Assembly: GCA_045117315.1 (NCBI GenBank) | Contig: JBGUNJ010000221.1 | Coordinates: forward strand, 1 to 23,846 | DNA from: CAG-791 sp045117315 | Lineage (GTDB): Bacteria; Bacillota; Clostridia; Lachnospirales; Lachnospiraceae | DNA length: 23,846 bases | Direction: 5' to 3' | In this document: positions 6,108 to 12,715 of the stretch, piece after piece | Position numbering within the stretch: the first letter of the stretch is position 1 | How the letters are laid out: the number at the start of each line of letters is the position of its first letter | The notes under the pieces: generated by a model | Database searches by the model: none | What the model saw: the letters and a program-made list of their open reading frames with translations, nothing else | Told to the model about the DNA's origin: nothing | Made by a program: the position numbers and the translations under genes

Positions 6108-7175
6108 CTATCTTTTTAATAACTCCACAAAAGCATCGCCGCAGGCAGAGGTCGTCGCACTGCCGCCCTGGTCAGGGGTAAGTGATTCCCTGTGGTTTGT
6201 CAGCATGTCCTCCATGGTATCCAGAATTTTCCTGCCAAGATCCTCGTGACCAAAGAAATCCAGCAACTGGGAGGCTGACCAGATTGCCGCCAGAGGGTTG
6301 GCAGTCTGCGTTCCCGCTATGTCGGGTGCGGAGCCGTGAATGGGCTCGAACATGGATGGGCATTTCCGTTCCGGATTCAGGTTGGCGCCCGCCGCCAGGC
6401 CCATGCCGCCGGCAATGGCGGCACCCAGGTCAGTCAGAATGTCGCCGAAAAGATTGGAGGTGACCACGATCTGGAAGCGGGAGGGATCCTTGACCATGAA
6501 CATGGAGGCGGCATCCACCAGGAGGGAATGAGTCTCCACTTCGGGGTAGTCCTGTCCGACTTCACGGAAGATCTGATCCCAGAAAACCATGGAATAATTA
6601 AGAGCGTTGGCTTTGCTGATGCTGGTCAGTGTTTTGCCCTCTTTCTTTGCAAGTTCATAGGCATAGCGGATGACGCGCTCGGTTCCCTTTCTGGAGAAGA
6701 CGCTGTCCTGGATGACCACTTCGCCCGGCTGTCCCTTATAAAGCCAGGCTCCCTGGCCGGAATACTCGCCCTCTGTGTTCTCGCGGATAAAGGTCATATC
6801 GACGTCTTTAATATTCACATCTTTGAGAGGGCAGTCGGCACCCTTGAGCAGTTTGACCGGGCGAAGATTGATGTACTGGTCAAAATCGTGACGGATACGG
6901 ATGAGAAGATCCCGGAGAGAGATATTGTCCGGAACCCCGGGATAACCGACTGCACCCAGCAGGATGGCGTCATATCCGCGCAGGATCTCGATGCCGTCCT
7001 CCGGCATCATCTGTCCGGTCCTGAGATAATACTGGCAGCCCCAGGGAAAATCAGTAAAATCGAACCTGAATCCGCCATCGATCTCCGCCGCTGCCGCCAG
7101 TACCTTCTTGCATTCCGCCATGACTTCGGGGCCGATCCCGTCGCCGGCAACCACTGCGATTCTGTATTCTTTCAT
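6108..7175 (-). CDS. Tartrate/D-malate dehydrogenase-type beta-decarboxylating dehydrogenase
   Basis: A 355-residue member of the isocitrate/isopropylmalate dehydrogenase superfamily: NAD-dependent oxidation of a 2-hydroxyacid, often followed by metal-dependent decarboxylation. The nucleotide-binding start GDGIGPEV (11-18) is followed by GAVGYPGVPDNISLRD (74-89), typical of the tartrate dehydrogenase/DmlA branch rather than LeuB. Substrate-site residues are visible: Arg95, Arg105, Arg131 and Tyr138 in RENTEGEYSG, Lys188 in SKAN, and metal ligands Asp221, Asp245 and Asp249. AAGGAG lies 5 bp before the ATG. It is the last gene of the tartrate island. Likely substrates are tartrate (to oxaloglycolate or D-glycerate) or D-malate (to pyruvate); sequence cannot decide. 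No terminator is obvious downstream on the minus strand. Confidence 0.85.
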   Translation of the reverse strand: MKEYRIAVVAGDGIGPEVMAECKKVLAAAAEIDGGFRFDFTDFPWGCQYYLRTGQMMPEDGIEILRGYDAILLGAVGYPGVPDNISLRDLLIRIRHDFDQYINLRPVKLLKGADCPLKDVNIKDVDMTFIRENTEGEYSGQGAWLYKGQPGEVVIQDSVFSRKGTERVIRYAYELAKKEGKTLTSISKANALNYSMVFWDQIFREVGQDYPEVETHSLLVDAASMFMVKDPSRFQIVVTSNLFGDILTDLGAAIAGGMGLAAGANLNPERKCPSMFEPIHGSAPDIAGTQTANPLAAIWSASQLLDFFGHEDLGRKILDTMEDMLTNHRESLTPDQGGSATTSACGDAFVELLKR

Positions 7176-7209
7176 CTTTTCTCCTTTTCTGCCGAAACAA
7201 TTCTCCTCT

Positions 7210-7370
7210 GTTGATAGTCTTCAGAACAGCAACCTTGTTTATAATCTTCCTGTCAGTAACCTTGTTTATAGTCTTCAGAACAGGTAATTTCGTTTATAGT
7301 TTTTGCAAAAAAATATCGTTTATAGTCTTCGGAACAGTGCATCTGTTGAAAGTCTCCGGAACATTATCTG
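7210..7370. repeat. Tandem array of about 27-bp units (six copies)
   Basis: Units start at 7210, 7237, 7264, 7292, 7318 and 7345, each close to GTTTATAGTCTTCAGAACAG plus seven variable bases. The array lies just upstream of the dehydrogenase gene and downstream of the tartrate dehydratase terminator. Confidence 0.85.
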
Positions 7371-7403
7371 CATGCCCGGGCTCCGCGATGGCGCTGAATC
7401 CCG

Positions 7404-7453
7404 AAATCAAAACAGCCGCGCAGAAACGAGGGGGATTGTTGTTCTGCGCAGCT
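7404..7453 (-). terminator. Terminator after the tartrate dehydratase beta gene
   Basis: Stem GCGCAGAA (7418-7425) with TTCTGCGC (7442-7449), extended by AGC/GCT. On the minus strand it is followed by GTTTTGATTT. It would separate ttdAB transcripts from the downstream dehydrogenase, at least in part. A 14-bp palindrome ACGGCGGCCGCCGT and the stem GCACGTA/TACGTGC lie nearer the stop codon. Confidence 0.6.
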
Positions 7454-7531
7454 GCTTTTCACTTGCTTTACGGCGGCCGCCGTTTTGGGTCTTTGCACGT
7501 ACATTTTATACGTGCAGATCACAGCCTCTCT

Positions 7532-8161
7532 TTATTTGATGAATCCGACCTGCTTGCTGATCAGTTCCACCTGCTCGTCCTTCTTCTGATTATACTCCAC
7601 TTTCTTCTCCTCGAAATAGTTTCTTCCGTAGGAATCGATGGAAACGATCAGAGGGCCGAACTCTTTGACATGGCAGTGCCAGAGGGTCTCGGGCATGCCC
7701 AGGTCTTTCCACTGTGCTTCGACGATCTCTTCGACCTCTGTCGCTGCGACTACGGCGTTTCCTGCAGGGAATACGCAATGGATGGCACCGAAGTCCTTGC
7801 AGGCGCGCTCGGTGTTTTCACGCATGCCGCCCTTGCCCAGGATGACACGGACGCCGGTAGTCTGCACGAATTCATACTCAAATTTCTCCATGCGCATGGA
7901 TGTGGTCGGTCCCACAGAGACCATCTCGTACTTGTCATCGCCGAGGGGACGGATGATGGGGCCTGCGTGGAGGATTGCTGCGTCGCGGACGTCTACAGGG
8001 ATCTCTCTGCCTTCTTCGACAACGCGGCGGTGCGCTACGTCGCGGCAGGTTGTCAGATCGCCCGACAGATAAATGATGTCGCCGATGTGGATATCTTTGA
8101 GGTCTTCCGCGGAAACGGGGGTAACCAGGATTTTCTTACCGTCTTTGATTTCTACTGCCAT
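7532..8161 (-). CDS. ttdB: L(+)-tartrate dehydratase subunit beta
   Basis: A 209-residue protein corresponding to the C-terminal (beta) half of class I iron-sulfur fumarases. With TtdA it dehydrates L(+)-tartrate to oxaloacetate in the cytoplasm under anaerobic conditions. Diagnostic segments are HAGPIIRP (65-72), SVGPTTSMRMEKFE (82-95), GKGGM (109-113), FPAGNAV (131-137), LGMPETLW (154-161) and EFGPLIVSIDSYG (167-179). The match along the whole length is closer to E. coli TtdB than to FumA-type beta domains. GAGAGG precedes the ATG by about 6 bp. It is separated from ttdA by 355 bp of repeat-filled DNA, unusual for obligate partner subunits. Fumarate hydratase activity is the main alternative. 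Confidence 0.9.
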   Translation of the reverse strand: MAVEIKDGKKILVTPVSAEDLKDIHIGDIIYLSGDLTTCRDVAHRRVVEEGREIPVDVRDAAILHAGPIIRPLGDDKYEMVSVGPTTSMRMEKFEYEFVQTTGVRVILGKGGMRENTERACKDFGAIHCVFPAGNAVVAATEVEEIVEAQWKDLGMPETLWHCHVKEFGPLIVSIDSYGRNYFEEKKVEYNQKKDEQVELISKQVGFIK

Positions 8162-8295
8162 TTTATACCTCTCATTCCGGAGAATACTGTTCTCCTGACT
8201 GTTCCAGTCTGTATGTTTCTTTTGTTAAATTCGCTTCAATATTGGATCTGTATATACGTTTGCCCGTATACATTACAGTTTCCTGTAAATGCCGG

Positions 8296-8470
8296 ATCCG
8301 TGAAAAAGTGCAGCTTCCGTGGAAAAATTCGGTGTCCGCTAAAAATGCAGGTTCCGTGAAAAAGTACAGCTTCCTTGGAAAAACGCGGTGTCCGCTAAAA
8401 ATGCAGGTTCCGTGAAAAAGTGCAGCTTCCTTGGAAAAACGCGGTGTCCGCTAAAATTCAGATCCGTAAA
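8296..8470. repeat. Higher-order tandem array: 56-bp period made of three ~19-bp subunits
   Basis: Copies start at 8296, 8352 and 8408. Each holds three related subunits: TTCCGTGAAAAAGTGCAGC, TTCCTTGGAAAAACGCGGT and GTCCGCTAAAAATGCAGG. The third copy decays after 8461. A partial unit (TTTCCTGTAAATGCCGG) lies just before. The array sits between ttdA and ttdB. Confidence 0.9.
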
Positions 8471-8516
8471 TAACATCCCTTGTACCAGTTATTTTTGAGT
8501 CCGAAATAATTCGTGA

Positions 8517-9425
8517 TCAGGCCTCTTTGTATTCGAATCCGGTGTGGGTGTCGATGGTGAAATTGAGGTCCTTGTCAAAGACGATGTGGCCTCTGCGGTG
8601 GCTCCAGCAGCCGACGTTGACGGCAACGCCGATAGCGGAAGGATGACGGGCGGTATTCTCGATATTGACGCCCATTACGGAGAACTTGCCGCCCATGCCC
8701 TGGGGGCCAAGGCCGATTGCATTGATGCCGTCCTCAAGGAGCTTCTCCATCTTTGCCGCATTTGCGTTGTCATTGTGAGAGCCGATGGGACGCATCAGAG
8801 CCTTCTTGGAATTGAGAGCAGCAGTCTCGACAGAGGTTCCGACGCCTACACCCACGAGAAGGGGAGGACAGGCGTTCAGTCCGTAGGTTGTCATGCGGTC
8901 GAGGACGAATTTTGTAACTCCCTCATAGCCTTCGCCGGGCATCAGAACAGTTGCATTGCCGGGAAGGGTGCAGCCGCCGCCTGCCATGTAGGTGTAGATC
9001 TCGCACTTGTCAGAGTGGGGAACAATGTCCCACCAGACTGTGGGTGTGCCCTTGCCGACATTCTTGCCGGTGTTGTATTCATCGAATGTCTGCACGGAAT
9101 TGTGACGCAGGGGAGTGTCAAAGGTTGCCTGCACAACTGCTTCCTTGAGCAGTGCTTCCAGATCATCAATGTAGGGGAACTGTGTGCCGCATTTTACCCA
9201 GAACTGGAGGACGCCGGTGTCCTGGCAGGAGGGGCGGTTGAGCTTGACGGCCAGTTCCTGGTTGCGGAACATGGTCTCATAGATGACCTTGGGCATGGGA
9301 TCAGTCTCTTTTTCACTGAGCTCTTTGAGCTTCGCGATGACATCATCAGGCAGCTTGATGCCGGTGAATCCGACAAACTGTGCCATAATATTTTTCAGTT
9401 TCTTAAGCTGTTCTTCGTGTGTCAT
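8517..9425 (-). CDS. ttdA: L(+)-tartrate dehydratase subunit alpha (4Fe-4S)
   Basis: A 302-residue protein matching the alpha (iron-sulfur) subunit of L(+)-tartrate dehydratase. The three cluster-ligand cysteines expected of class I hydro-lyases are Cys67 in RPSCQDTG, Cys186 in NACPPLLVG and Cys273 in VGCWSHRRG, with the same spacing as in E. coli TtdA. Other family segments are PLRHNSVQTFDE (105-116), YMAGGGCTLPG (146-156) and the GPQGMGG region (240-246). AAGGAG lies 6 bp before the ATG. Encoded downstream of the transporter and upstream of ttdB on the same strand. As for ttdB, the alternative is a split anaerobic fumarase; the tartrate assignment rests on overall similarity to TtdA and on context. 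Confidence 0.9.
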   Translation of the reverse strand: MTHEEQLKKLKNIMAQFVGFTGIKLPDDVIAKLKELSEKETDPMPKVIYETMFRNQELAVKLNRPSCQDTGVLQFWVKCGTQFPYIDDLEALLKEAVVQATFDTPLRHNSVQTFDEYNTGKNVGKGTPTVWWDIVPHSDKCEIYTYMAGGGCTLPGNATVLMPGEGYEGVTKFVLDRMTTYGLNACPPLLVGVGVGTSVETAALNSKKALMRPIGSHNDNANAAKMEKLLEDGINAIGLGPQGMGGKFSVMGVNIENTARHPSAIGVAVNVGCWSHRRGHIVFDKDLNFTIDTHTGFEYKEA

Positions 9426-9720
9426 GTGGATCTCCTTTCAACTGTAGAACTGTAGATTTCACTTTTCTCTCACAGATTCTCTGTGTATTTTCTTTTGATA
9501 AGAAAGTTTTTTCCGGGGATAATCAGAACTTATCTGATCAGGATCTGTCTATCTGTCTTTTCGTTTTTATTAATCTGTCTGTTTTTCAGTTCTTAATTAT
9601 TGTAAACTTTGGTTTTTATAATCTATTTGTATTTTAAGTTCTTAATACTTGAAAAACATTGCTTTCTTTTTAACTGGTCCCGGTGAATGAGCTTATCTCT
9701 CTTCCGCGAATGCGCTCATA
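9426..9720. other. T-rich gap without a gene
   Basis: The non-coding stretch between ttdA and the transporter repeats. It is T-rich on the plus strand and contains loose repeats of ATCTGTCTNTTTT (about 9540-9590). TGAGC/GCTCA arms around 9688-9720 could pair. No reading frame is credible. Confidence 0.6.
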
Positions 9721-9848
9721 TCTCTGCCGCACTGCTTAGGCAGGGTAGAAGAGCTCTGCCGCACTGCTTAGGCAGGATAGAATGGCTCTGCCGTACTGCT
9801 TATGCAGGATAAAAGGGCTCTGCCGCACTGCTTAGGCAGGATAGAAGG
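9721..9848. repeat. Four 32-bp repeats that overlap and echo the transporter 3' end
   Basis: Units at 9721, 9753, 9785 and 9817, consensus GCTCTGCCGCACTGCTTAGG then CAGGATAGAAGG. The last unit overlaps the transporter gene, whose final codons FYPA and TAA stop (9832-9834) are part of the repeat; three of the four copies keep this TAA. Each unit can fold by CTGCC/GGCAG. Confidence 0.9.
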
Positions 9849-11106
9849 GGAAAGCAATCGGCAGGATAATCATGCTGACGATGGTCGCGATGATGATCAG
9901 CGGGAATCCGGACTTTACATAGTCCATGAATTTGTAACCGCCGGCGCCTACGACCATGGTGTTGGCCGGCATGCCGATCGGTGTCGCATATGCACAGGAT
10001 CCGCCGATGACGCAGGCCATGAGTACCGCGCGGGGATCTGCGCCCATGCCCTGTGCGATGGAGAGGCAGATGGGAGCCATCAGTGCAGTCGTCGCAGTGT
10101 TGGACATGAAGTTGGTCATGACACAGCAGAGAATGAAGACGACGAAGGTGAAGAGGAGCGGGGAGGGGTTGTCTCCCAGGGCGCCGATAACCTTGCCGGC
10201 AATCATTTCGCCTGCGCCGGTGTCCTGCAGGGCCGCTGCCAGGGAAAGTGTGCCGCCGAAAAGGAAGATGGTCTTGAGGTCGATGGATTTGAGGGCCTCT
10301 CTTTCGGAGATGACACCGGTCAGGATCAGGAGGATCGCTCCGACACATCCGGAGACACAGAGCTTGATTCCGATCTGATCTTCAAAGACCATGGCTGCCA
10401 GAGTGGCGATCAGAATTACCAGGGAGAGGGTCTTTTTCCATTTGGGAACATTCGAGAAATCTCTCTGGTTATCGAAAACGGAATCGCCGTCGTCTGTAAC
10501 ATCGTGGTTGGGCAGCAGTCTGAAACCGATGGTTGCGTAAAACAGGATACCGACTGCCAGGATCGGGAGACCGACGATTGCATATTCGAAGAAGCCGAAC
10601 TTCATGCCGAGAGGCTCAAGTGCCGACTGGGCGATCATGTTGCCGGGTGCGCCGATCAGGGAGAGGTTTCCGCCCATCGCCGCTGCGAATACCAGGGGCA
10701 TCAGCAGTCTGGAGCGCTTGAATCCGGATTTTGCGGCAATACCGATTACGACGGGGATCAGTACCGCTGCGGTTCCTGTGTTGGAGAGAACTCCGCTCAT
10801 CAGTCCGACGATCACCATGATCGCTACGATGAGGCTCCGCTCTGTTTTTGCAAACTTTGTTACGATACCGCCGATCTCGTTTGCCATTCCTGTCTCGAAG
10901 AAGGCACCGCCGACGATGAACATGGCGACAAACAAAATGACGTTGGAATCAATGAAACCCGCGAAGGCGGTTTTGACATCGAGGACTTTGGTGACACACA
11001 GACCGACACATACGATCATCGAGGTCAGGCCGAGCGGTATTTTTTCTGTGACGAACATCACAATGGCAAAAGCCAGAAAAAGCAATGTTATGGTGGCTGG
11101 ACTCAT
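9832..11106 (-). CDS. SLC13/DASS-family anion transporter, probable tartrate/dicarboxylate carrier
   Basis: A 424-residue, strongly hydrophobic protein with about 11-12 membrane segments. It carries the two SNT motifs that bind substrate and sodium in the DASS family: Ser108-Asn109-Thr110 in GVLSNTGTAAVLIP and Ser335-Asn336-Thr337 in NFMSNTATTALMAP. Each is followed by the expected Pro and by a glycine-rich segment (GGNLSLIGAPGN, 145-156; GGSCAYATPIG, 368-378). GAGGGAGAG precedes the ATG. It is the first gene after the predicted LysR-controlled promoter, directly upstream of ttdA, so tartrate (perhaps in exchange for succinate) is the most likely substrate. Energy coupling cannot be read from the sequence. 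The last four residues lie in a 32-bp tandem repeat. Confidence 0.85.
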   Translation of the reverse strand: MSPATITLLFLAFAIVMFVTEKIPLGLTSMIVCVGLCVTKVLDVKTAFAGFIDSNVILFVAMFIVGGAFFETGMANEIGGIVTKFAKTERSLIVAIMVIVGLMSGVLSNTGTAAVLIPVVIGIAAKSGFKRSRLLMPLVFAAAMGGNLSLIGAPGNMIAQSALEPLGMKFGFFEYAIVGLPILAVGILFYATIGFRLLPNHDVTDDGDSVFDNQRDFSNVPKWKKTLSLVILIATLAAMVFEDQIGIKLCVSGCVGAILLILTGVISEREALKSIDLKTIFLFGGTLSLAAALQDTGAGEMIAGKVIGALGDNPSPLLFTFVVFILCCVMTNFMSNTATTALMAPICLSIAQGMGADPRAVLMACVIGGSCAYATPIGMPANTMVVGAGGYKFMDYVKSGFPLIIIATIVSMIILPIAFPFYPA

Positions 11107-11198
11107 GTTGATTCTCTCCCTCCTCTAAAAAAGTTCTTTAAAAGCAAATGTAACATCGAAGGATAATGATCCGGCCGGGATTCATCTGATCTGTTTAT

Positions 11199-11265
11199 AT
11201 TGTAAGAGGCATTTAGTAGAAAGTAAATTTGGCGATTTTTAGATTACTATAGTTAAATTTTATAG
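11199..11265 (-). promoter_or_regulatory. Promoter and LysR-type dyad upstream of the tartrate transporter
   Basis: On the minus strand TTTACT (11222-11227) and TACAAT (11199-11204) are spaced by 17 bp, giving a start near 11192. The dyad CTATA-N9-TATAG (11247-11265) is centred about 64 bp upstream of that start, the usual position of a LysR activator's recognition site. The LysR gene lies immediately upstream on the same strand. Confidence 0.55.
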
Positions 11266-11402
11266 CAGGTTGCCATCGGTATTCCCGTGATTTGAGATAT
11301 AGAAGAGTTATAGAAAAGCTATAAAAGAGATATAACAGAGATATAGAAGAGACTGCCGGTTGAGGAAGTCTGCTGTTTTCGAATGGACAAGTCAGTCGGG
11401 CG

Positions 11403-11458
11403 GACAAAACAGAAAAACTGCAGCCCTCCTGACTGTTTGTTCAGGCAGCGGGCTGCAG
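11403..11458 (-). terminator. Intrinsic terminator of the lysR gene
   Basis: CTGCAGCCC (11418-11426) pairs perfectly with GGGCTGCAG (11450-11458), with a nested CCTGA/TCAGG stem. On the minus strand it is followed by TTTTTCTGTTTTG. It separates lysR from the transporter promoter. Between here and 11265 are short degenerate repeats of AGATATAGAAGAG (about 11293-11352). Confidence 0.85.
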
Positions 11459-11479
11459 CCTCTGCATTTTTATTTGAAT

Positions 11480-11635
11480 GAAAGCTTTTTATTGGCGCTT
11501 TTAATGGATGCTTTTTATGAGTGCTTTTTATGGGTGCTTTTATTGAGTGCTTTTTATGAGTGCTTTTTGTGGGTGCTTTTATTGAGTGCTTTTTATGGGT
11601 GCTTTTAATGGATTCTTTTGAAGGATGCTTTTGTC
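11480..11635. repeat. Twelve 13-bp tandem units directly after the lysR stop codon
   Basis: On the minus strand the units read GACAAAAGCATCC, TTCAAAAGAATCC, ATTAAAAGCACCC, ATAAAAAGCACTC and so on, in a regular 13-bp step. The first begins within the TGA stop codon. The array fills the region between stop codon and terminator, so it is transcribed. Confidence 0.9.
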
Positions 11636-12509
11636 ATCCAACGGGATGGTAGTTTTTTGTAAACTGGATAAATTTCATTGTGCGCTCGGGAATAAACACG
11701 CCCTTTTTCCAGATGATTCCGAACTTGCTGGTAATCTCCGGATGGATCGGGAGCTGCACAAAGTCCCTCGGGTTCACAGCCAGCGAAGAATAGAGAAATG
11801 CGCCGCAGTCACCGCCGCGCAGGAAATTCAGGATTGTATAGAGCTGACTGGTATAGGCCAGAACATCCGGTGTGATTCCCATGGAATCATATCTGCTGCG
11901 CACTGTCTCGTTCTGCACTGAATCGGTGTTAAAGAGGATGACTTTCTCATCCTGGAGCATGTCAAACGTGACTTCCTCCTGCTCCGCATACCGGTGATTT
12001 CTGCCGATACAGTATACATAGGAATCCTCCATCAGAACATGGGAATTGAACTGATCGATATTGTAAAAATCCATGTTGACCAGCGCCAGATCCAGACTTT
12101 CCTCCTGCACCATTCTGCAGGCCTTGACGGAGCCGTATTCAAACAGCTGCACAGTCAGGCCAGTCTTCTCCTGAAAACGGTCGGACATGGCAGGGAAAAA
12201 GACTGTGCTGATCAAAGGCGGGATCCCGATGCGGATGGGGGTCTCCTTCTCCCCCAGGGAGGAAAACTCTGTCACCATGGCGCGGGTCTCCTTCAGCACA
12301 GCTTCCGCCCGCCGATAAAAGGCTTCCCCTTCCTGGGTGATAGAAATCCGGTTTTTTTCATGATGAAAAAGCCGGAGCTTCAATTCCTTCTCCAGTTCCC
12401 GGATGGCGACTGAAATCGTCGGCTGCGTCACATACAGCTCCTCTGCAGCCCTCGTGATACTGTGGTAGCGGCAGACCGCGCAGAAATACTCCAGTTGTAC
12501 CAGTTTCAC
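11634..12509 (-). CDS. LysR-family transcriptional regulator, probable activator of the tartrate genes
   Basis: A 291-residue LysR-type protein. The N-terminal winged HTH covers residues 1-60 (SITRAAEELYVTQPTISVAI at 17-36), and the remainder is the effector-binding domain. I choose the GTG at 12507-12509 as start because AGGAGG lies 7 bp upstream; a GTG two codons earlier would leave only 1 bp. Effector and targets are inferred: it is encoded just upstream of, and on the same strand as, the transporter-ttdAB-dehydrogenase genes, and a dyad of suitable form is placed before their promoter. It has its own terminator, and its 3' untranslated region consists of a 13-bp repeat array. Confidence 0.85.
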   Translation of the reverse strand: MKLVQLEYFCAVCRYHSITRAAEELYVTQPTISVAIRELEKELKLRLFHHEKNRISITQEGEAFYRRAEAVLKETRAMVTEFSSLGEKETPIRIGIPPLISTVFFPAMSDRFQEKTGLTVQLFEYGSVKACRMVQEESLDLALVNMDFYNIDQFNSHVLMEDSYVYCIGRNHRYAEQEEVTFDMLQDEKVILFNTDSVQNETVRSRYDSMGITPDVLAYTSQLYTILNFLRGGDCGAFLYSSLAVNPRDFVQLPIHPEITSKFGIIWKKGVFIPERTMKFIQFTKNYHPVG

Positions 12510-12546
12510 GATCACTCCTCCTTTGTTTTACGGATCATCCCGGAAA

Positions 12547-12600
12547 GGGACGATTCTGTGGAGACACAGAACCATCCCCTTCCCGGAGCCGTCCCCTTCC
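12547..12600. repeat. Dispersed palindromic element, copy 1 (GAACCGTCCCC family)
   Basis: Arms GGGACGATTCTGTG (12547-12560) and CACAGAACCATCCC (12565-12578), with two mismatches and loop GAGA, followed by a half-copy GGAGCCGTCCCCTTCC (12585-12600). Two further members occur at 17328 and 20191. Confidence 0.75.
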
Positions 12601-12614
12601 ATTTCATTTTTTCC

Positions 12615-12715
12615 TCAACCCTGCCTGCTCCGGCAGCGCTCGCACACTTATCTGCTATCTTGAAACTGCAGCTGAAAGATTCTCATCCCTGCCGTCTCCA
12701 GCAGCGCTCGCACAC
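12615..12715 (-). repeat. 68-bp direct duplication of the helicase 3' end
   Basis: The gene's last 33 bases (12683-12715, encoding VCERCWRRQG and the stop) recur at 12615-12647 with 4 differences. The downstream copy would read VCERCRSRQG followed by TGA. Confidence 0.85.

Noticed and set aside
6336..9455. Long plus-strand frames (6336-7214, 7211-8359, 8544-9455)
   Set aside because: Antisense shadows of the dehydrogenase, ttdB and ttdA; they contain no recognisable motif, and the 7211 frame runs through a repeat array.
9802..11166. Plus-strand frame of 454 codons
   Set aside because: It is antisense to the DASS transporter, whose motifs and membrane segments are unmistakable; the plus-strand product is Asp/Gly/Cys/His-rich and resembles no protein.
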